64,000 bases of DNA from Sporosarcina ureae (GTDB taxonomy: Bacteria > Bacillota > Bacilli > Bacillales_A > Planococcaceae). Shown here piece by piece: positions 45,271 to 54,556 of this stretch (position 1 is the first letter of the stretch; the number at the start of each line of letters is the position of its first letter). The stretch is from the NCBI RefSeq assembly GCF_002101375.1, contig NZ_CP015207.1:3116001-3180000 (forward strand), given 5' to 3'. The notes under the pieces are model-generated. The model worked only from the letters and a program-made list of their open reading frames with translations, was not told where the DNA came from and made no database searches. The position numbers and the translations under genes are program-made.

Positions 45271-46042
45271 AGTATTTAATGAAGCGACTCCAGATGAGAA
45301 AGTAGCGCTGGACCAGATTAACTTACATTTACAACCGGGTGATTTCGTTACCGTCATAGGTAGTAACGGGGCAGGGAAATCTACCATGATGAATATGATT
45401 TCTGGCGCATTGACACCGGATTTTGGCTCTATTTATATCGATAACAAAGACGTCACACGTTTGGCGGAATTTAAACGTTCCAAAATGATTGGACGAGTAT
45501 TCCAAGATCCGATGTCAGGTACAGCACCCACAATGACGATTGAAGAGAATTTAGCGATGGCGTATTCTCGCAACCGCCCACGGTCATTGCACCGCGGAGT
45601 AGATAAGAAACGGAAGGACTTATTCCGTACATCACTTGAAACATTGCACTTGAATCTTGAGAATCGGATGACAGCGAGTGTTGGACTGTTGTCAGGTGGT
45701 GAACGTCAAGCGTTGTCATTGTTGATGGCGACTTTTACGCAACCTTCTATTTTGTTGTTAGATGAGCATACGGCTGCACTTGATCCATCCCGCGCAGAGC
45801 TGATTACCGATTTAACGAAACGCTTAGTTGAGAAAGATCAACTAACGACGTTGATGGTAACGCATAATATGCAACAGGCACTTGACCTTGGCAATCGCTT
45901 AATAATGATGGATAAGGGTCAAATTATACTAGAGGTGGAAGAAGAGCAGAAACAGCACTTAACTATTGCGAAATTAATGGATGAATTTCAACGTATTCGT
46001 GGAGAACAACTTACGAATGATGCAGCTTTACTCTCTATATAA
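45245..46042 (+). CDS. ABC transporter ATPase, TrpZ-like
   Basis: A 265-residue ABC ATPase. Walker A is GSNGAGKST, the signature LLSGGERQALSLLMA and Walker B ILLLDEHTAALDP, with E-H instead of the usual E-P. The start is TTG 45245, 8 nt after AGGAGG; it lies within the permease gene, implying coupled translation. Confidence 0.92.
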   Translation: MLKLDQVNKVFNEATPDEKVALDQINLHLQPGDFVTVIGSNGAGKSTMMNMISGALTPDFGSIYIDNKDVTRLAEFKRSKMIGRVFQDPMSGTAPTMTIEENLAMAYSRNRPRSLHRGVDKKRKDLFRTSLETLHLNLENRMTASVGLLSGGERQALSLLMATFTQPSILLLDEHTAALDPSRAELITDLTKRLVEKDQLTTLMVTHNMQQALDLGNRLIMMDKGQIILEVEEEQKQHLTIAKLMDEFQRIRGEQLTNDAALLSI

Positions 46043-46045
46043 ACA

Positions 46046-46084
46046 AAAGCCCGTGCTTTCCAGTAATGGAAAACACGGGCTTTT
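46046..46084. terminator. Bidirectional terminator between the ABC operon and ilvE
   Basis: AAAGCCCGTG / CACGGGCTTTT with an inner TTTCCA / TGGAAA stem around GTAA. Confidence 0.9.
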
Positions 46085-46090
46085 CATCGT

Positions 46091-47191
46091 CTAAGCAAGC
46101 TTTGCTACATGTTTCTTAATTTCATATACCCAATTAAATGGATCTCGTTCTTTACCTGTTTGAATATTCGTTAACGTGTTATAAAGAAGTGAAGATAGTT
46201 CACCCGTTTGACCGTTACCGATGATCATTTTATACCCATCCCAATTCAGTTCTCCAACAGGAGAAATAACAGCAGCTGTACCTGTGCCGAATACTTCTTC
46301 CAGTTCTCCATTTTCATAGGCGGATCGGATTTCATCCATCGAGATTTGACGCTCTACAACTGGCATATTCCAGTGTCTCAGTAACTGTAAAATTGATTTT
46401 CGAGTAATTCCCTCAAGAATACTGCCGTTGATCGCGGGTGTTATGACTTCACCATTGATTTTGAAGAAGATATTCATACTACCTACTTCTTCAACGTATT
46501 TACGCTCGACGCTATCAAGCCATAGAACTTGGGAGTACCCTTGTTTGTCTGCTGTCTCCTGGGCCTTTAAAGCAGATGCGTAGTTACCGGCAGTTTTAGC
46601 GCTACCCGTTCCGCCTTTTGCAGCACGGACGAATTCATTTTCCACGAGGATTTTCACTGGATGAATCCCTTCTTTATAGTACGAGCCAACAGGAGATAGA
46701 ATCATGAAAAATTGATAATTTTTAGCTGGTGCCACACCTAGGAAAGCTTCTGTTGCAATGACAAATGGGCGGATATATAATGAGGTTCCTTCTAGTGTAG
46801 GAATCCAATCTTGCTCGATTTGCAGCAACTGGTTAAGTGCGTACAATGCGTTCTCCTCATCGATTCGTGGCATACATAGACGATCGAGTGAATAATTCAG
46901 GCGTTTCATATTTTGATCTGGACGGAACAAGCGAATGGTTCCTTCTTCTGAACGATACGCCTTCATTCCTTCGAAAACCGTTTGTCCATAATGTAAGACG
47001 ATTGCAGCTGGGTCAAGTGTTAAAGGAGCGTAAGGAGTGATGCGATGATTATGCCAACCTTTGCCTTCCTCATAGTCTATAATGAGCATGTGGTCTGTAA
47101 ATGATTTTCCAAAGACTAGAGAGCTAGGATCTGGCTTTTCTTTTTTATTTTGTGCAAGTTGAATGTGCATAGGTAATCTCGTCATAATCAT
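46091..47191 (-). CDS. ilvE: Branched-chain amino acid aminotransferase
   Basis: A 366-residue fold-type IV PLP enzyme of the BCAT II group, catalysing the last step of Leu, Ile and Val synthesis or the first of their breakdown. Motifs: LHYGQTVFEGMKAYR, the Lys-containing GTGSAKTAGNYASAL, and VEEVGSMNIFF / EVFGTGTAAVISPV. The start is ATG 47191 with AAGGGG 5 nt upstream; ATG 47185 is possible. It stands alone. It could link functionally to the ruined HMG-CoA lyase (leucine catabolism), but they are 23 kb apart. Confidence 0.94.
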   Translation of the reverse strand: MIMTRLPMHIQLAQNKKEKPDPSSLVFGKSFTDHMLIIDYEEGKGWHNHRITPYAPLTLDPAAIVLHYGQTVFEGMKAYRSEEGTIRLFRPDQNMKRLNYSLDRLCMPRIDEENALYALNQLLQIEQDWIPTLEGTSLYIRPFVIATEAFLGVAPAKNYQFFMILSPVGSYYKEGIHPVKILVENEFVRAAKGGTGSAKTAGNYASALKAQETADKQGYSQVLWLDSVERKYVEEVGSMNIFFKINGEVITPAINGSILEGITRKSILQLLRHWNMPVVERQISMDEIRSAYENGELEEVFGTGTAAVISPVGELNWDGYKMIIGNGQTGELSSLLYNTLTNIQTGKERDPFNWVYEIKKHVAKLA

Positions 47192-47321
47192 CAAAACCCC
47201 TTAAGATATAGAATATTCCGAAACTTCAATTCCGAATAGTGTAATTATACTGCTTTTTCAGGAAAAATAAAGTGAAAAGTTTGTCGATTTTAAAAACTAG
47301 TATAAAAAGGAGCAGATTTTT

Positions 47322-48446
47322 ATGAAAAAAGTATTGATTATAGGTGCTGGAATCGTTGGTGCTTCTGCTGCTTATCATTTGTCTACGCAATATGCAGAAG
47401 TCGTTCTAATCGACAGACAGGAGCCTGGACAGGCCACAAAAGCCGCAGCGGGCATTATTTGTCCATGGGCATCTCAGCGCCGCAATAAGGCTTGGTATGC
47501 ATTAGCGTCAGCTGGAGCCGCCTATTATCCGGAATTCATTCGTTCATTGGAAGAGCAGGGCGAGGTGGAAACAGGATATAAGAAAGTGGGTGCTTTGGCG
47601 ATTCATACTGATGTAAACCGTTTGGAAAAGAAAGTTGAGTTATTGAATAAAAGAAAAGAACATGCACCCGAGATTGGAGAAGTGGAATTACTAGATACAG
47701 AGCAGGCGGCTAGCTATTTTCCTGTGTTATCGGATGAATATGCAGCTGTTCGTATTTCTGGTGCGGCAAAAGTCGAAGGAGATCAACTACTTAGTGCATT
47801 GGAACGTGTGGCAGTTAAACGAGGAGTGCAATATATAAAAGGTTCCGCTATACCGTACATAAAGGAAGGGAAAGTCTGTGGTGTTATGGTGGATGGGCAA
47901 ATTATTGAAGGAGATCAAATCATTATAGCGGCAGGTGCATGGGCTAGTGAATTTACAGAGTCATTTGGTAAGAAACTTCAAGTAACAGGACAGAAAGCGC
48001 AAATCCTACATTTACAATCAAATCATGAAGCGTCAGGTGAATGGCCAGTCATCATGCCGCCGAGCACTCAGTACCTCGTGCCATTTCAAGCCGGCAGATT
48101 CGTTGCGGGTGCAACACACGAAGATACTGATGATTACGATATTCAACCGACAGCAGGTGGAATACTGGAGGTATTGTCGAATACTTTACCCATTGCACCT
48201 GTACTGAGCGAAGCAGTATTGGCTGAAGTCCGTGTGGGCATTCGTCCACATACACCGAATTTTATGCCGGTCATTGGTCGATTACCTGATCATCCGCAAG
48301 TTTGGGTTGCGAATGGTCTTGGTTCATCTGGTTTAACAGTAGGACCTCTTCTTGGCAAGCTGTTATCCCAGCTAGTGCTAGGCCAAGAGACTGGATGGGA
48401 CTTAGAACACTACTCTATTAACCAAATAATTGTCGATGAACATTGA
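47322..48446 (+). CDS. FAD-dependent amino acid oxidoreductase (DAO/DadA family)
   Basis: A 374-residue flavoprotein with the N-terminal dinucleotide-binding motif GAGIVGASAAYHL and the C-terminal GLGSSGLTVGPLLG that binds FAD in the DAO superfamily. A D-amino acid dehydrogenase or sarcosine/glycine oxidase-like activity is likely, as for B. subtilis YurR; the substrate cannot be fixed. AAAAGGAG precedes ATG 47322. It is divergent from ilvE and followed by psuG. Confidence 0.85.
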   Translation: MKKVLIIGAGIVGASAAYHLSTQYAEVVLIDRQEPGQATKAAAGIICPWASQRRNKAWYALASAGAAYYPEFIRSLEEQGEVETGYKKVGALAIHTDVNRLEKKVELLNKRKEHAPEIGEVELLDTEQAASYFPVLSDEYAAVRISGAAKVEGDQLLSALERVAVKRGVQYIKGSAIPYIKEGKVCGVMVDGQIIEGDQIIIAAGAWASEFTESFGKKLQVTGQKAQILHLQSNHEASGEWPVIMPPSTQYLVPFQAGRFVAGATHEDTDDYDIQPTAGGILEVLSNTLPIAPVLSEAVLAEVRVGIRPHTPNFMPVIGRLPDHPQVWVANGLGSSGLTVGPLLGKLLSQLVLGQETGWDLEHYSINQIIVDEH

Positions 48447-48510
48447 ATAAAGAGCGTATAATGATTATTATGAATATATAGCAATTGAACGGTAAAGGGG
48501 AAGATTCATA

Positions 48511-49422
48511 ATGAGAAGATATGTTTCGTATTCAGAAGAAGTGAAAGAAGCGATGAAATACGGCAAGCCGCTAGTCGCATTGGAATCCACAATTATTACG
48601 TACGGTATGCCATATCCTGAGAATGTGAAAGCTGCACGTGAAGTTCAACAGATTGTGCGTGATCATGGCGCGGTCCCGGCGACGATTGCAATTATGGACG
48701 GAAAAATAAAAATAGGGCTAACTGATGAAGAGTTGGAACGGTTCGGGGACAGCAAAGGTGTTGTCAAAGCATCTAGACGCGATATCAGTTACTTAATTGC
48801 TACTAAGAAACCTGGTGCAACGACGGTTGCCGCATCGATGTTCTTTGCTGACTTGGCGAGGATCCGTGTATTCACGACTGGGGCCATTGGTGGTGTGCAT
48901 AGAGGTGTGGAACAAACGATGGATATTTCTGCGGATCTTGAAGAGTTTGCCCGTACAAGTGTAGCAGTTGTTTGTTCAGGAGCAAAATCTATTTTGGATA
49001 TCGGTAAAACACTTGAGTATTTGGAAACAAAAGGTGTGCCGGTAATGGGGTATCAAACAGATATTTTTCCTGCCTTTTACACAAGAAGCAGTACACATCA
49101 TGTAGACTACCGAGTGGATGAAATCGACATGATCGCAGAAATGTTGCGTGTCAAATGGAATTTAGGCTTGGAGGGGAGTGCGATTATCGCTAATCCAATT
49201 CCTGAAGAATATGCAATGGATCAGGACTATATGGATGGATTGGTTTCAGATGCACTTAAAGAAGCAGAACAAATGGGCATTAGCGGAAAGAACCTCACAC
49301 CTCATATGTTAAAAAAGGTTCAGGAAATGACAGGCGGTAAAAGTCTGGAGGCCAATATTGCATTGGTGAAGTCAAACGCTGAACTTGCAGCAAAATTGGC
49401 AGTGAGTTTTAACGGTAATTAA
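48511..49422 (+). CDS. psuG: Pseudouridine-5'-phosphate glycosidase
   Basis: A 303-residue enzyme that reversibly splits pseudouridine 5'-phosphate into uracil and ribose 5-phosphate. Family motifs: LVALESTIITYGMPYP, PATIAIMDGKIKIGL, TTGAIGGVHRG and VCSGAKSILDIGKTLE, which includes the active-site Lys. No psuK kinase or psu transporter lies next to it, unlike many pseudouridine loci. AAAGGGG lies 8-9 nt before the ATG. Confidence 0.95.
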   Translation: MRRYVSYSEEVKEAMKYGKPLVALESTIITYGMPYPENVKAAREVQQIVRDHGAVPATIAIMDGKIKIGLTDEELERFGDSKGVVKASRRDISYLIATKKPGATTVAASMFFADLARIRVFTTGAIGGVHRGVEQTMDISADLEEFARTSVAVVCSGAKSILDIGKTLEYLETKGVPVMGYQTDIFPAFYTRSSTHHVDYRVDEIDMIAEMLRVKWNLGLEGSAIIANPIPEEYAMDQDYMDGLVSDALKEAEQMGISGKNLTPHMLKKVQEMTGGKSLEANIALVKSNAELAAKLAVSFNGN

Positions 49423-49442
49423 TATAGACAGGTTGTGTAAAA

Positions 49443-50198
49443 TTGAAAGTAGTGTCTTGGAACGTGAACGGTATTAGAGCCTGTGTAAAAAAAGGTTTCA
49501 GTGACTTTTTTGAACAAGTACAGGCAGATATATTCTGTATACAGGAGATCAAATGTCAAGAAGGACAAATTGACCTTTCTTTTGAAGGGTATGAATCCTA
49601 CTGGAACTATGCAGAGAAAAAAGGATATTCAGGTACGGCGGTCTTTACGAAGAAAACACCTCTTTCTGTACGTAATGGATTGAATGATCTGGACCATGAA
49701 GCAGAGGGACGAGTGCTGACGCTAGAATTTGAAGAATTCTTTCTCGTCAATTGTTATACGCCCAATTCACAGCGGGACTTAGCGCGATTATCATTTCGAC
49801 TGGCATGGGAAGATGATTTACTTGAGCATTTACAGTCATTGAATGCCATCAAGCCCGTCATTTATTGCGGAGATTTGAACGTAGCGCATGAAGAAATTGA
49901 TATTCGTAACGTTAAATCTAATATTGGCAATTCGGGATTCACGTATGAAGAACGCGGGAAAATGACGCGATTGTTAGACACTGGATTCATTGATACGTTT
50001 CGTTTTATGAATCCGGGTCTAAAAGAGAGTTATACCTGGTGGTCGTATATGCGCGACGTACGTGCACGTAATATTGGTTGGCGCATCGATTACATTATTA
50101 TTTCAGAGCGTCTTCAGTCGGCTCTAAAAACAACAGCCATTCATTCAGAAATCATGGGCAGTGATCATTGTCCGATTTCTGCGGAATTAGAAATATAA
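49443..50198 (+). CDS. xth: Exodeoxyribonuclease III / AP endonuclease (ExoA type)
   Basis: A 251-residue base-excision-repair nuclease of the EEP superfamily. SWNVNGIRA with the metal Asn, QEIKCQEGQ with the catalytic Glu, CGDLNVAHEEID and the C-terminal GSDHCP are all present. The start is TTG 49443: (M)KVVSWNVNG matches the family N terminus; the preceding AGGTTGTG is a moderate ribosome binding site. It lies 20 nt after psuG. Confidence 0.94.
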   Translation: MKVVSWNVNGIRACVKKGFSDFFEQVQADIFCIQEIKCQEGQIDLSFEGYESYWNYAEKKGYSGTAVFTKKTPLSVRNGLNDLDHEAEGRVLTLEFEEFFLVNCYTPNSQRDLARLSFRLAWEDDLLEHLQSLNAIKPVIYCGDLNVAHEEIDIRNVKSNIGNSGFTYEERGKMTRLLDTGFIDTFRFMNPGLKESYTWWSYMRDVRARNIGWRIDYIIISERLQSALKTTAIHSEIMGSDHCPISAELEI

Positions 50199-50285
50199 AA
50201 ATGAGTAAGAGCATTTCAGATGAACTTGTTCAGTCTAGAGGATAAAAGCTGAATTAATAAACGAATTATAATCATATTAGAACAT

Positions 50286-50324
50286 CAAATGGCATTGGGA
50301 TGAACCGTGCCATTTGTTTTTTTT
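50286..50324 (+). terminator. Terminator of xth
   Basis: CAAATGGCA / TGCCATTTG stem with a 13-nt loop and T8. Confidence 0.85.
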
Positions 50325-50505
50325 CACTACTATTGAAATAAATCTGCTTTACGAATGGTAAAAAGCTTAGGCTCAATGTTCAAGAAACGAGCCAGATTGG
50401 TTAATAACGCGTTTAAAGAATCAGTATTTCTATTTAATAAAAATGGATAGATATGTGAATGTTCACTCTTGAGATAACAGTAAGAATTGCCAAGTTAGAA
50501 AATAG
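50325..50505. other. Accessory gap with a short open minus-strand frame
   Basis: About 180 bp of AT-rich sequence. On the minus strand a frame from ~50494 to TAG at 50330-50332 stays open for about 54 codons and reads protein-like (TDSLNALLTNLARFLNIEPK), but has no start codon or ribosome binding site and no family I recognise. It may be the decayed end of a lost gene. Confidence 0.25.
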
Positions 50506-50943
50506 ATGGCAGACATTTTATATCATTACTATGGAGTTAGAATTGGAATTTCAACAAATCTATTCAATTTTGATTTAGATGAGAATGGTATTCCGTTACC
50601 AAGTAATAAAATAATGACGGAAAATGATGTATGCATATCTCCACCGTATTCTTCACAGCTTATACCAGTAACCTATACTAAAGATGATGACTTAATTAAC
50701 CCAACTGTTGGAAAAATAGATAAGAACATCTGTAATAAATGTGGAAGAAAAACATCCGATTTAAATCTGCAAACTAATTATATAGGTCGATTTAAAAGAG
50801 AATATTGGTCTGGACAATCGGAATGGAGATACATATTAATTGCAATCCCAAAAGAATATTATCGTAATAATGAACGTGAAGGGATAGCCACTAGACTAAT
50901 AAAAGGTTCATTCAATCATGTTAGACAAGTCTTTATCGGTTAA
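50506..50943 (+). pseudogene. Truncated DUF2971-like protein
   Basis: A 145-codon frame with no ribosome binding site and a stop codon directly before its ATG. It resembles the middle and C-terminal part of DUF2971 proteins: HYYGVRIGIS, LIPVTYTKDDD, a CNKCGRK pair, YWSGQSEWRY and the late HVRQVFIG. The N-terminal third of that family is missing. Codon use is more AT-rich than that of neighbours, as expected for accessory DNA. It abuts a group II intron remnant. The family assignment is by eye and tentative. Confidence 0.45.
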
Positions 50944-51141
50944 TAAGGTTCTTGTAAGACTAATAGAGGTTCACCTTTCACGGAAGGCACCGACTTATTG
51001 AAACGGAAGAGTTGAGGCGCAGAAAATGTTGATGATTGAATCGAATTGGAATAGTTGGAACGCTGTATGAAGTGAAAATTTCACGTACGGTGTGAAGTGG
51101 GGAAAAGCTGGCGATCACTTCAAAGGCTTACCTATCACTAT
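50944..51141 (+). mobile_element. 3' end of a group II intron (remnant)
   Basis: About 200 nt resemble the tail of bacterial group II introns from the end of domain IV through domains V and VI. Domain V is at 51060-51093. Domain VI follows, with GAAGTG / CACTTC pairing (51094-51099 and 51116-51121), and the sequence ends in CTTACCTATCACTAT at 51141, a typical intron 3' end. There is no intron-encoded reverse transcriptase and no 5' GUGYG end, so it is a deleted, immobile remnant. The 5' limit is uncertain. Confidence 0.75.
51060..51093 (+). ncRNA. Group II intron domain V
   Basis: Exactly 34 nt. ACGCUGUAU (51060-51068) pairs with GUACGGUGU (51085-51093) with G-U pairs; GAAGU / AUUUC close a GAAA tetraloop (51074-51077); an AC two-base bulge sits at 51083-51084; the catalytic triad is CGC (51061-51063). 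All hallmarks of domain V are present. Confidence 0.85.
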
Positions 51142-51165
51142 AATATTGTTTGAGGTCTTAGCTTA

Positions 51166-51231
51166 GTTGATCGGAGCGGAAGCCGGCGACTCTGTCCCTC
51201 CAGAACGCGTCCGGCTGCAGCGCAGATCAAC
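51166..51231. repeat. GC-rich palindromic element
   Basis: GTTGATC 51166-51172 pairs with GATCAAC 51225-51231, and AGCCGG-CG-AC (51180-51190 region) pairs with GTCCGGCT, giving a nested ~66-nt hairpin. Its GGAGCGGAAG...GCGACTC wording resembles dispersed GC-rich repeats common in Bacillaceae genomes. Only one copy is in this window. Confidence 0.5.
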
Positions 51232-51248
51232 GGGTTGCAACCACTATT

Positions 51249-51306
51249 AAAATAAAACGAAGAACCCCAATTCCATTGTGAATTGGGGTTCTTCGTTTTA
51301 TTTTTG
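51249..51306. terminator. Very long bidirectional terminator
   Basis: A perfect 25-bp stem (51249-51273 with 51280-51304) around CATTGT, with A/T-rich ends, closes the scar region and the convergent MFS gene. Confidence 0.9.
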
Positions 51307-51323
51307 TTAAAATGCACTTTTCA

Positions 51324-52556
51324 TTACGACTCATTCTGTTTGGGTTCAAGCGAAATATAACGCTTTTTCCCTGCGTACATTCCACTGATAAATAGAATAG
51401 TTGCGACCACTATGAAGGTATACAGTGGTGCTGTCCATGAACCAGTAAAGTCATGTAGAATACCGAACAACACAGGACCAACAGACGCTAGTAAGTAGCC
51501 AATCGACTGCGCCATTCCGGAAATTGAAGCCGCTTGGTCTGGTGTATTCGTACGTAAAGTGAAGAACATCATAGCTAGTCCGAATGCTGAACCGCCACCC
51601 AGACCGATGAAAATCATCCAAAGTGCAGTCAGAGCTTCGCTTCCAAACTGTACGCCACCGTAGCCAATTAAATAACAGGCGAAAACAGCTACGACAAGGA
51701 TACGTTGATCGCGTACTTTATCCGCAACGACTGGTATGATGAACATCATAGGCAATTGTGCAAGTTGGACAAGCGCTAACATCCATCCAGCAGCATCAGC
51801 AGTCATGCCATTGGTTTGCAACACAACTGGAATCCATGAAGCTGTCGTATAAAATAGGAACGATTGCAGTCCCATGAAAATCGTGATGCTCCAGGCTAGT
51901 GGCGAACGCCAAATAGGGAGAGCAGGTTTTGTCTTCATGTTTTTCTGAGCTGTTTTGATGACTTCTTTCTTTTTACGTATCTGAGGAATCCATACGATAA
52001 TGGCTAACAATGTAATGACTCCCCAAATGCCTAACGCACCTTGCCAGCCATATACTGTTTCATTGGCGATGGGAGAAGCGATACCAGAAGCGAGTGTTGC
52101 AGATATACTCATAGATACTGAGTACAGACCCGTCATCAATCCGATATGTAAGGGGAAGCTCAGTTTAAGAAGACTTGGCAATAGGACGTTTGCAAAAGCG
52201 ATTCCTACCCCAATTAAAAATGTACCAATCAGTAGCAATATACTATTGCCGACAGAACGCATGATGATGCCTAACAGTAAAATAATCATCGCATAGAAAA
52301 GCGTTCGTGACATGCCAAACCGTTTCGCAAGGCGAGGTGTAAAAGGTGATACAATGGCAAATGCCAGTAATGGGATTGTAGTCAGAAATCCGGCCAACGA
52401 ATTAGAAATTTGCAGTTGATCGCGAATGTTTCCGATAATAGGTCCGACAGAAGTGAGTGGGGAACGGATGGTAGCGGCTAAAAATAAAATACCCGCTAAT
52501 AACACCCACTGACTTTTAGGGAAATGTAGATGTTTACTTGGTCGTTCTTTTTCCAT
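51324..52556 (-). CDS. CynX/NimT family MFS transporter
   Basis: A 410-residue, 12-helix major facilitator. The N-terminal AATIRSPLTSVGPIIGNIR is typical of the CynX/NimT (cyanate, 2-nitroimidazole) group, near B. subtilis YycB. The substrate is unknown. Start ATG 52556 with GGAGG 8 nt upstream. It is divergent from the AEC permease gene with only 74 bp between. Confidence 0.88.
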   Translation of the reverse strand: MEKERPSKHLHFPKSQWVLLAGILFLAATIRSPLTSVGPIIGNIRDQLQISNSLAGFLTTIPLLAFAIVSPFTPRLAKRFGMSRTLFYAMIILLLGIIMRSVGNSILLLIGTFLIGVGIAFANVLLPSLLKLSFPLHIGLMTGLYSVSMSISATLASGIASPIANETVYGWQGALGIWGVITLLAIIVWIPQIRKKKEVIKTAQKNMKTKPALPIWRSPLAWSITIFMGLQSFLFYTTASWIPVVLQTNGMTADAAGWMLALVQLAQLPMMFIIPVVADKVRDQRILVVAVFACYLIGYGGVQFGSEALTALWMIFIGLGGGSAFGLAMMFFTLRTNTPDQAASISGMAQSIGYLLASVGPVLFGILHDFTGSWTAPLYTFIVVATILFISGMYAGKKRYISLEPKQNES

Positions 52557-52630
52557 TATGAAGCCTCCTGTATTCCTTGAAGATTGTTCTGAGAAGTATG
52601 TAGCTGAAACAGCAGAAAGGAGATTCCTTT

Positions 52631-53560
52631 GTGGAGTACTTACTCATAGTCTTTGTAAATGTTATCACACCGATGCTTATTTTATTAGCAATAGGCGTTT
52701 CTTTACAAATAAAATTTACTTTTAATGTTAAGGAATTGGGGAATATTCTGACATACTGTTTAATACCCGCTGCCGTGTTCATGAACTTATATCATACTGT
52801 CATTGATATAGACATCCTACTTGACGTATTCATATTTGTACTATTATTTACGACCACTTTAATACTTACTGGCCATGTATTTAGTAAGCTCTTGCGTTTG
52901 AATCGCCAGCAGACCGCCGTAATGAAAAACAGTATTGTTCTAATTAACTCAGGAAACTATGGATTACCTGTCAGTCAGCTAGTCTTTCATGAGAATCCAC
53001 TCGGGGTGTCTATTCAGATCGTTTTGATCGTCTATCAGAACTTACTGACGTATTCATATGGATTGTATAATCTCGTATCTTCCACGCAGTCCGGGAAAGA
53101 TATTGTGAAACAGTTCCTTCGAATGCCAATTATCCATGCTTTGTGGCTAGGTGCTTTGCTTAACTTGGCAGATATCCAGTTGCCACAGTTTATCGAGTTG
53201 CCAATCAGTCATTTATCGGATGCTTTTATCGCCATCGCGCTCATTACACTTGGCGCGCAGTTAGCGCAGATTAAAGTGAAGACACTGTGGAACCGTTTGA
53301 TCTACTTAAGCGCTATCGGTCGACTCATTATCTCACCCACCGTGGCGTTGTTGTTGATTTTATTACTAGGGATAGAAGGTGTAACGGCACAATCACTCTG
53401 GATTGCCAGCTCGTTTCCAACTTCGCGAAATAGCTCCACGCTAGCATTGGAATACGATGTTGAGCCCGAGCTAGCAGCCCAAATCGTCTTGTTCAACACC
53501 GTAGCTAGCAGCTTTACAGTAGGCGTAGTGATTTATCTTTCCTCCCTACTGTTTGGGTAA
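52631..53560 (+). CDS. AEC (auxin efflux carrier) family transporter
   Basis: A 309-residue protein with about ten membrane helices in two halves. The first crossover is in NSGNYGLPVSQLVF and the second in FPTSRNSSTLALEY, as in malate/auxin carriers of this family. The substrate is unknown; organic acids are common. Start GTG 52631, 8 nt after AAAGGAG. Confidence 0.88.
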   Translation: MEYLLIVFVNVITPMLILLAIGVSLQIKFTFNVKELGNILTYCLIPAAVFMNLYHTVIDIDILLDVFIFVLLFTTTLILTGHVFSKLLRLNRQQTAVMKNSIVLINSGNYGLPVSQLVFHENPLGVSIQIVLIVYQNLLTYSYGLYNLVSSTQSGKDIVKQFLRMPIIHALWLGALLNLADIQLPQFIELPISHLSDAFIAIALITLGAQLAQIKVKTLWNRLIYLSAIGRLIISPTVALLLILLLGIEGVTAQSLWIASSFPTSRNSSTLALEYDVEPELAAQIVLFNTVASSFTVGVVIYLSSLLFG

Positions 53561-53707
53561 GGGATTGGCACTAAGGAGGGGGCGCTTCAATCCTTTGCAC
53601 TCTCTTTTGAAATTATGCTTTATCCCAATCTAACCCAACTTTTTGTCCAGAATATGTCCAGAAGATTGCTGGCCTAAAACTATCAAACTAATTGGTAAAT
53701 ATTCATA
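53561..53707 (+). other. Gap between AEC gene and xpt promoter
   Basis: About 150 bp; no ORF with a ribosome binding site, no clear terminator for the AEC gene, no repeat seen. The remainder up to xpt is promoter, riboswitch and terminators. Confidence 0.4.
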
Positions 53708-53735
53708 TTGAAAATTTGTCGAATCGTGCTATACT
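53708..53735 (+). promoter_or_regulatory. Promoter of xpt-pbuX
   Basis: TTGAAA 53708-53713, 16-bp spacer, TATACT 53730-53735 with a TG one base upstream (extended -10). Confidence 0.6.
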
Positions 53736-53755
53736 GTTAGCATTCAGTTAAATAA

Positions 53756-53826
53756 GACTCATATAATCACGGGGATATGGCCCGTAAGTTTCTACCGGTC
53801 TACCGGAAATAGACCGCCTATGGGGA
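53756..53826 (+). promoter_or_regulatory. Purine riboswitch, guanine/xanthine type
   Basis: The aptamer is almost identical in layout to B. subtilis xpt: P1 CTCATA / TATGGG, P2 ACGGG-GATATGG-CCCGT, P3 with CTACCGG loop sequences for the loop-loop contact. The base that selects the ligand, just before TATGGG, is C53818, meaning guanine, hypoxanthine or xanthine and not adenine. It controls xpt-pbuX by termination. Confidence 0.95.
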
Positions 53827-53827
53827 G

Positions 53828-53880
53828 AATGAAAAGCAGCTTTCTTTGTCGTTCGACAGAGGAATTGCTTTTTCATTTTT
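53828..53880 (+). terminator. Riboswitch-proximal terminator 1
   Basis: AATGAAAAGCA (53828-53838) pairs with TGCTTTTTCATT, inner TGTCG / CGACA hairpin, ending in a T-run at 53880. Confidence 0.6.
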
Positions 53881-53942
53881 AAAAGCGTACATGCCGCTCT
53901 CTCATAGTTGTTATATGGGAGTATGGCATATACGCTTTTTTT
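53881..53942 (+). terminator. Riboswitch-controlled terminator 2
   Basis: AAAAGCGTA-CATGCC pairs with GGCATA-TACGCTTTT, followed by T7; inner CTCTC / GGGAG. CTCTCTCATAG in its 5' side (near 53900-53910) can instead pair with CTATGGGGAG of the aptamer P1 3' strand, giving an antiterminator when no purine is bound. Confidence 0.75.
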
Positions 53943-53956
53943 ATTCGGAAAAATGA

Positions 53957-54555
<599 letters not shown>

Positions 54556-54556
<1 letters not shown>

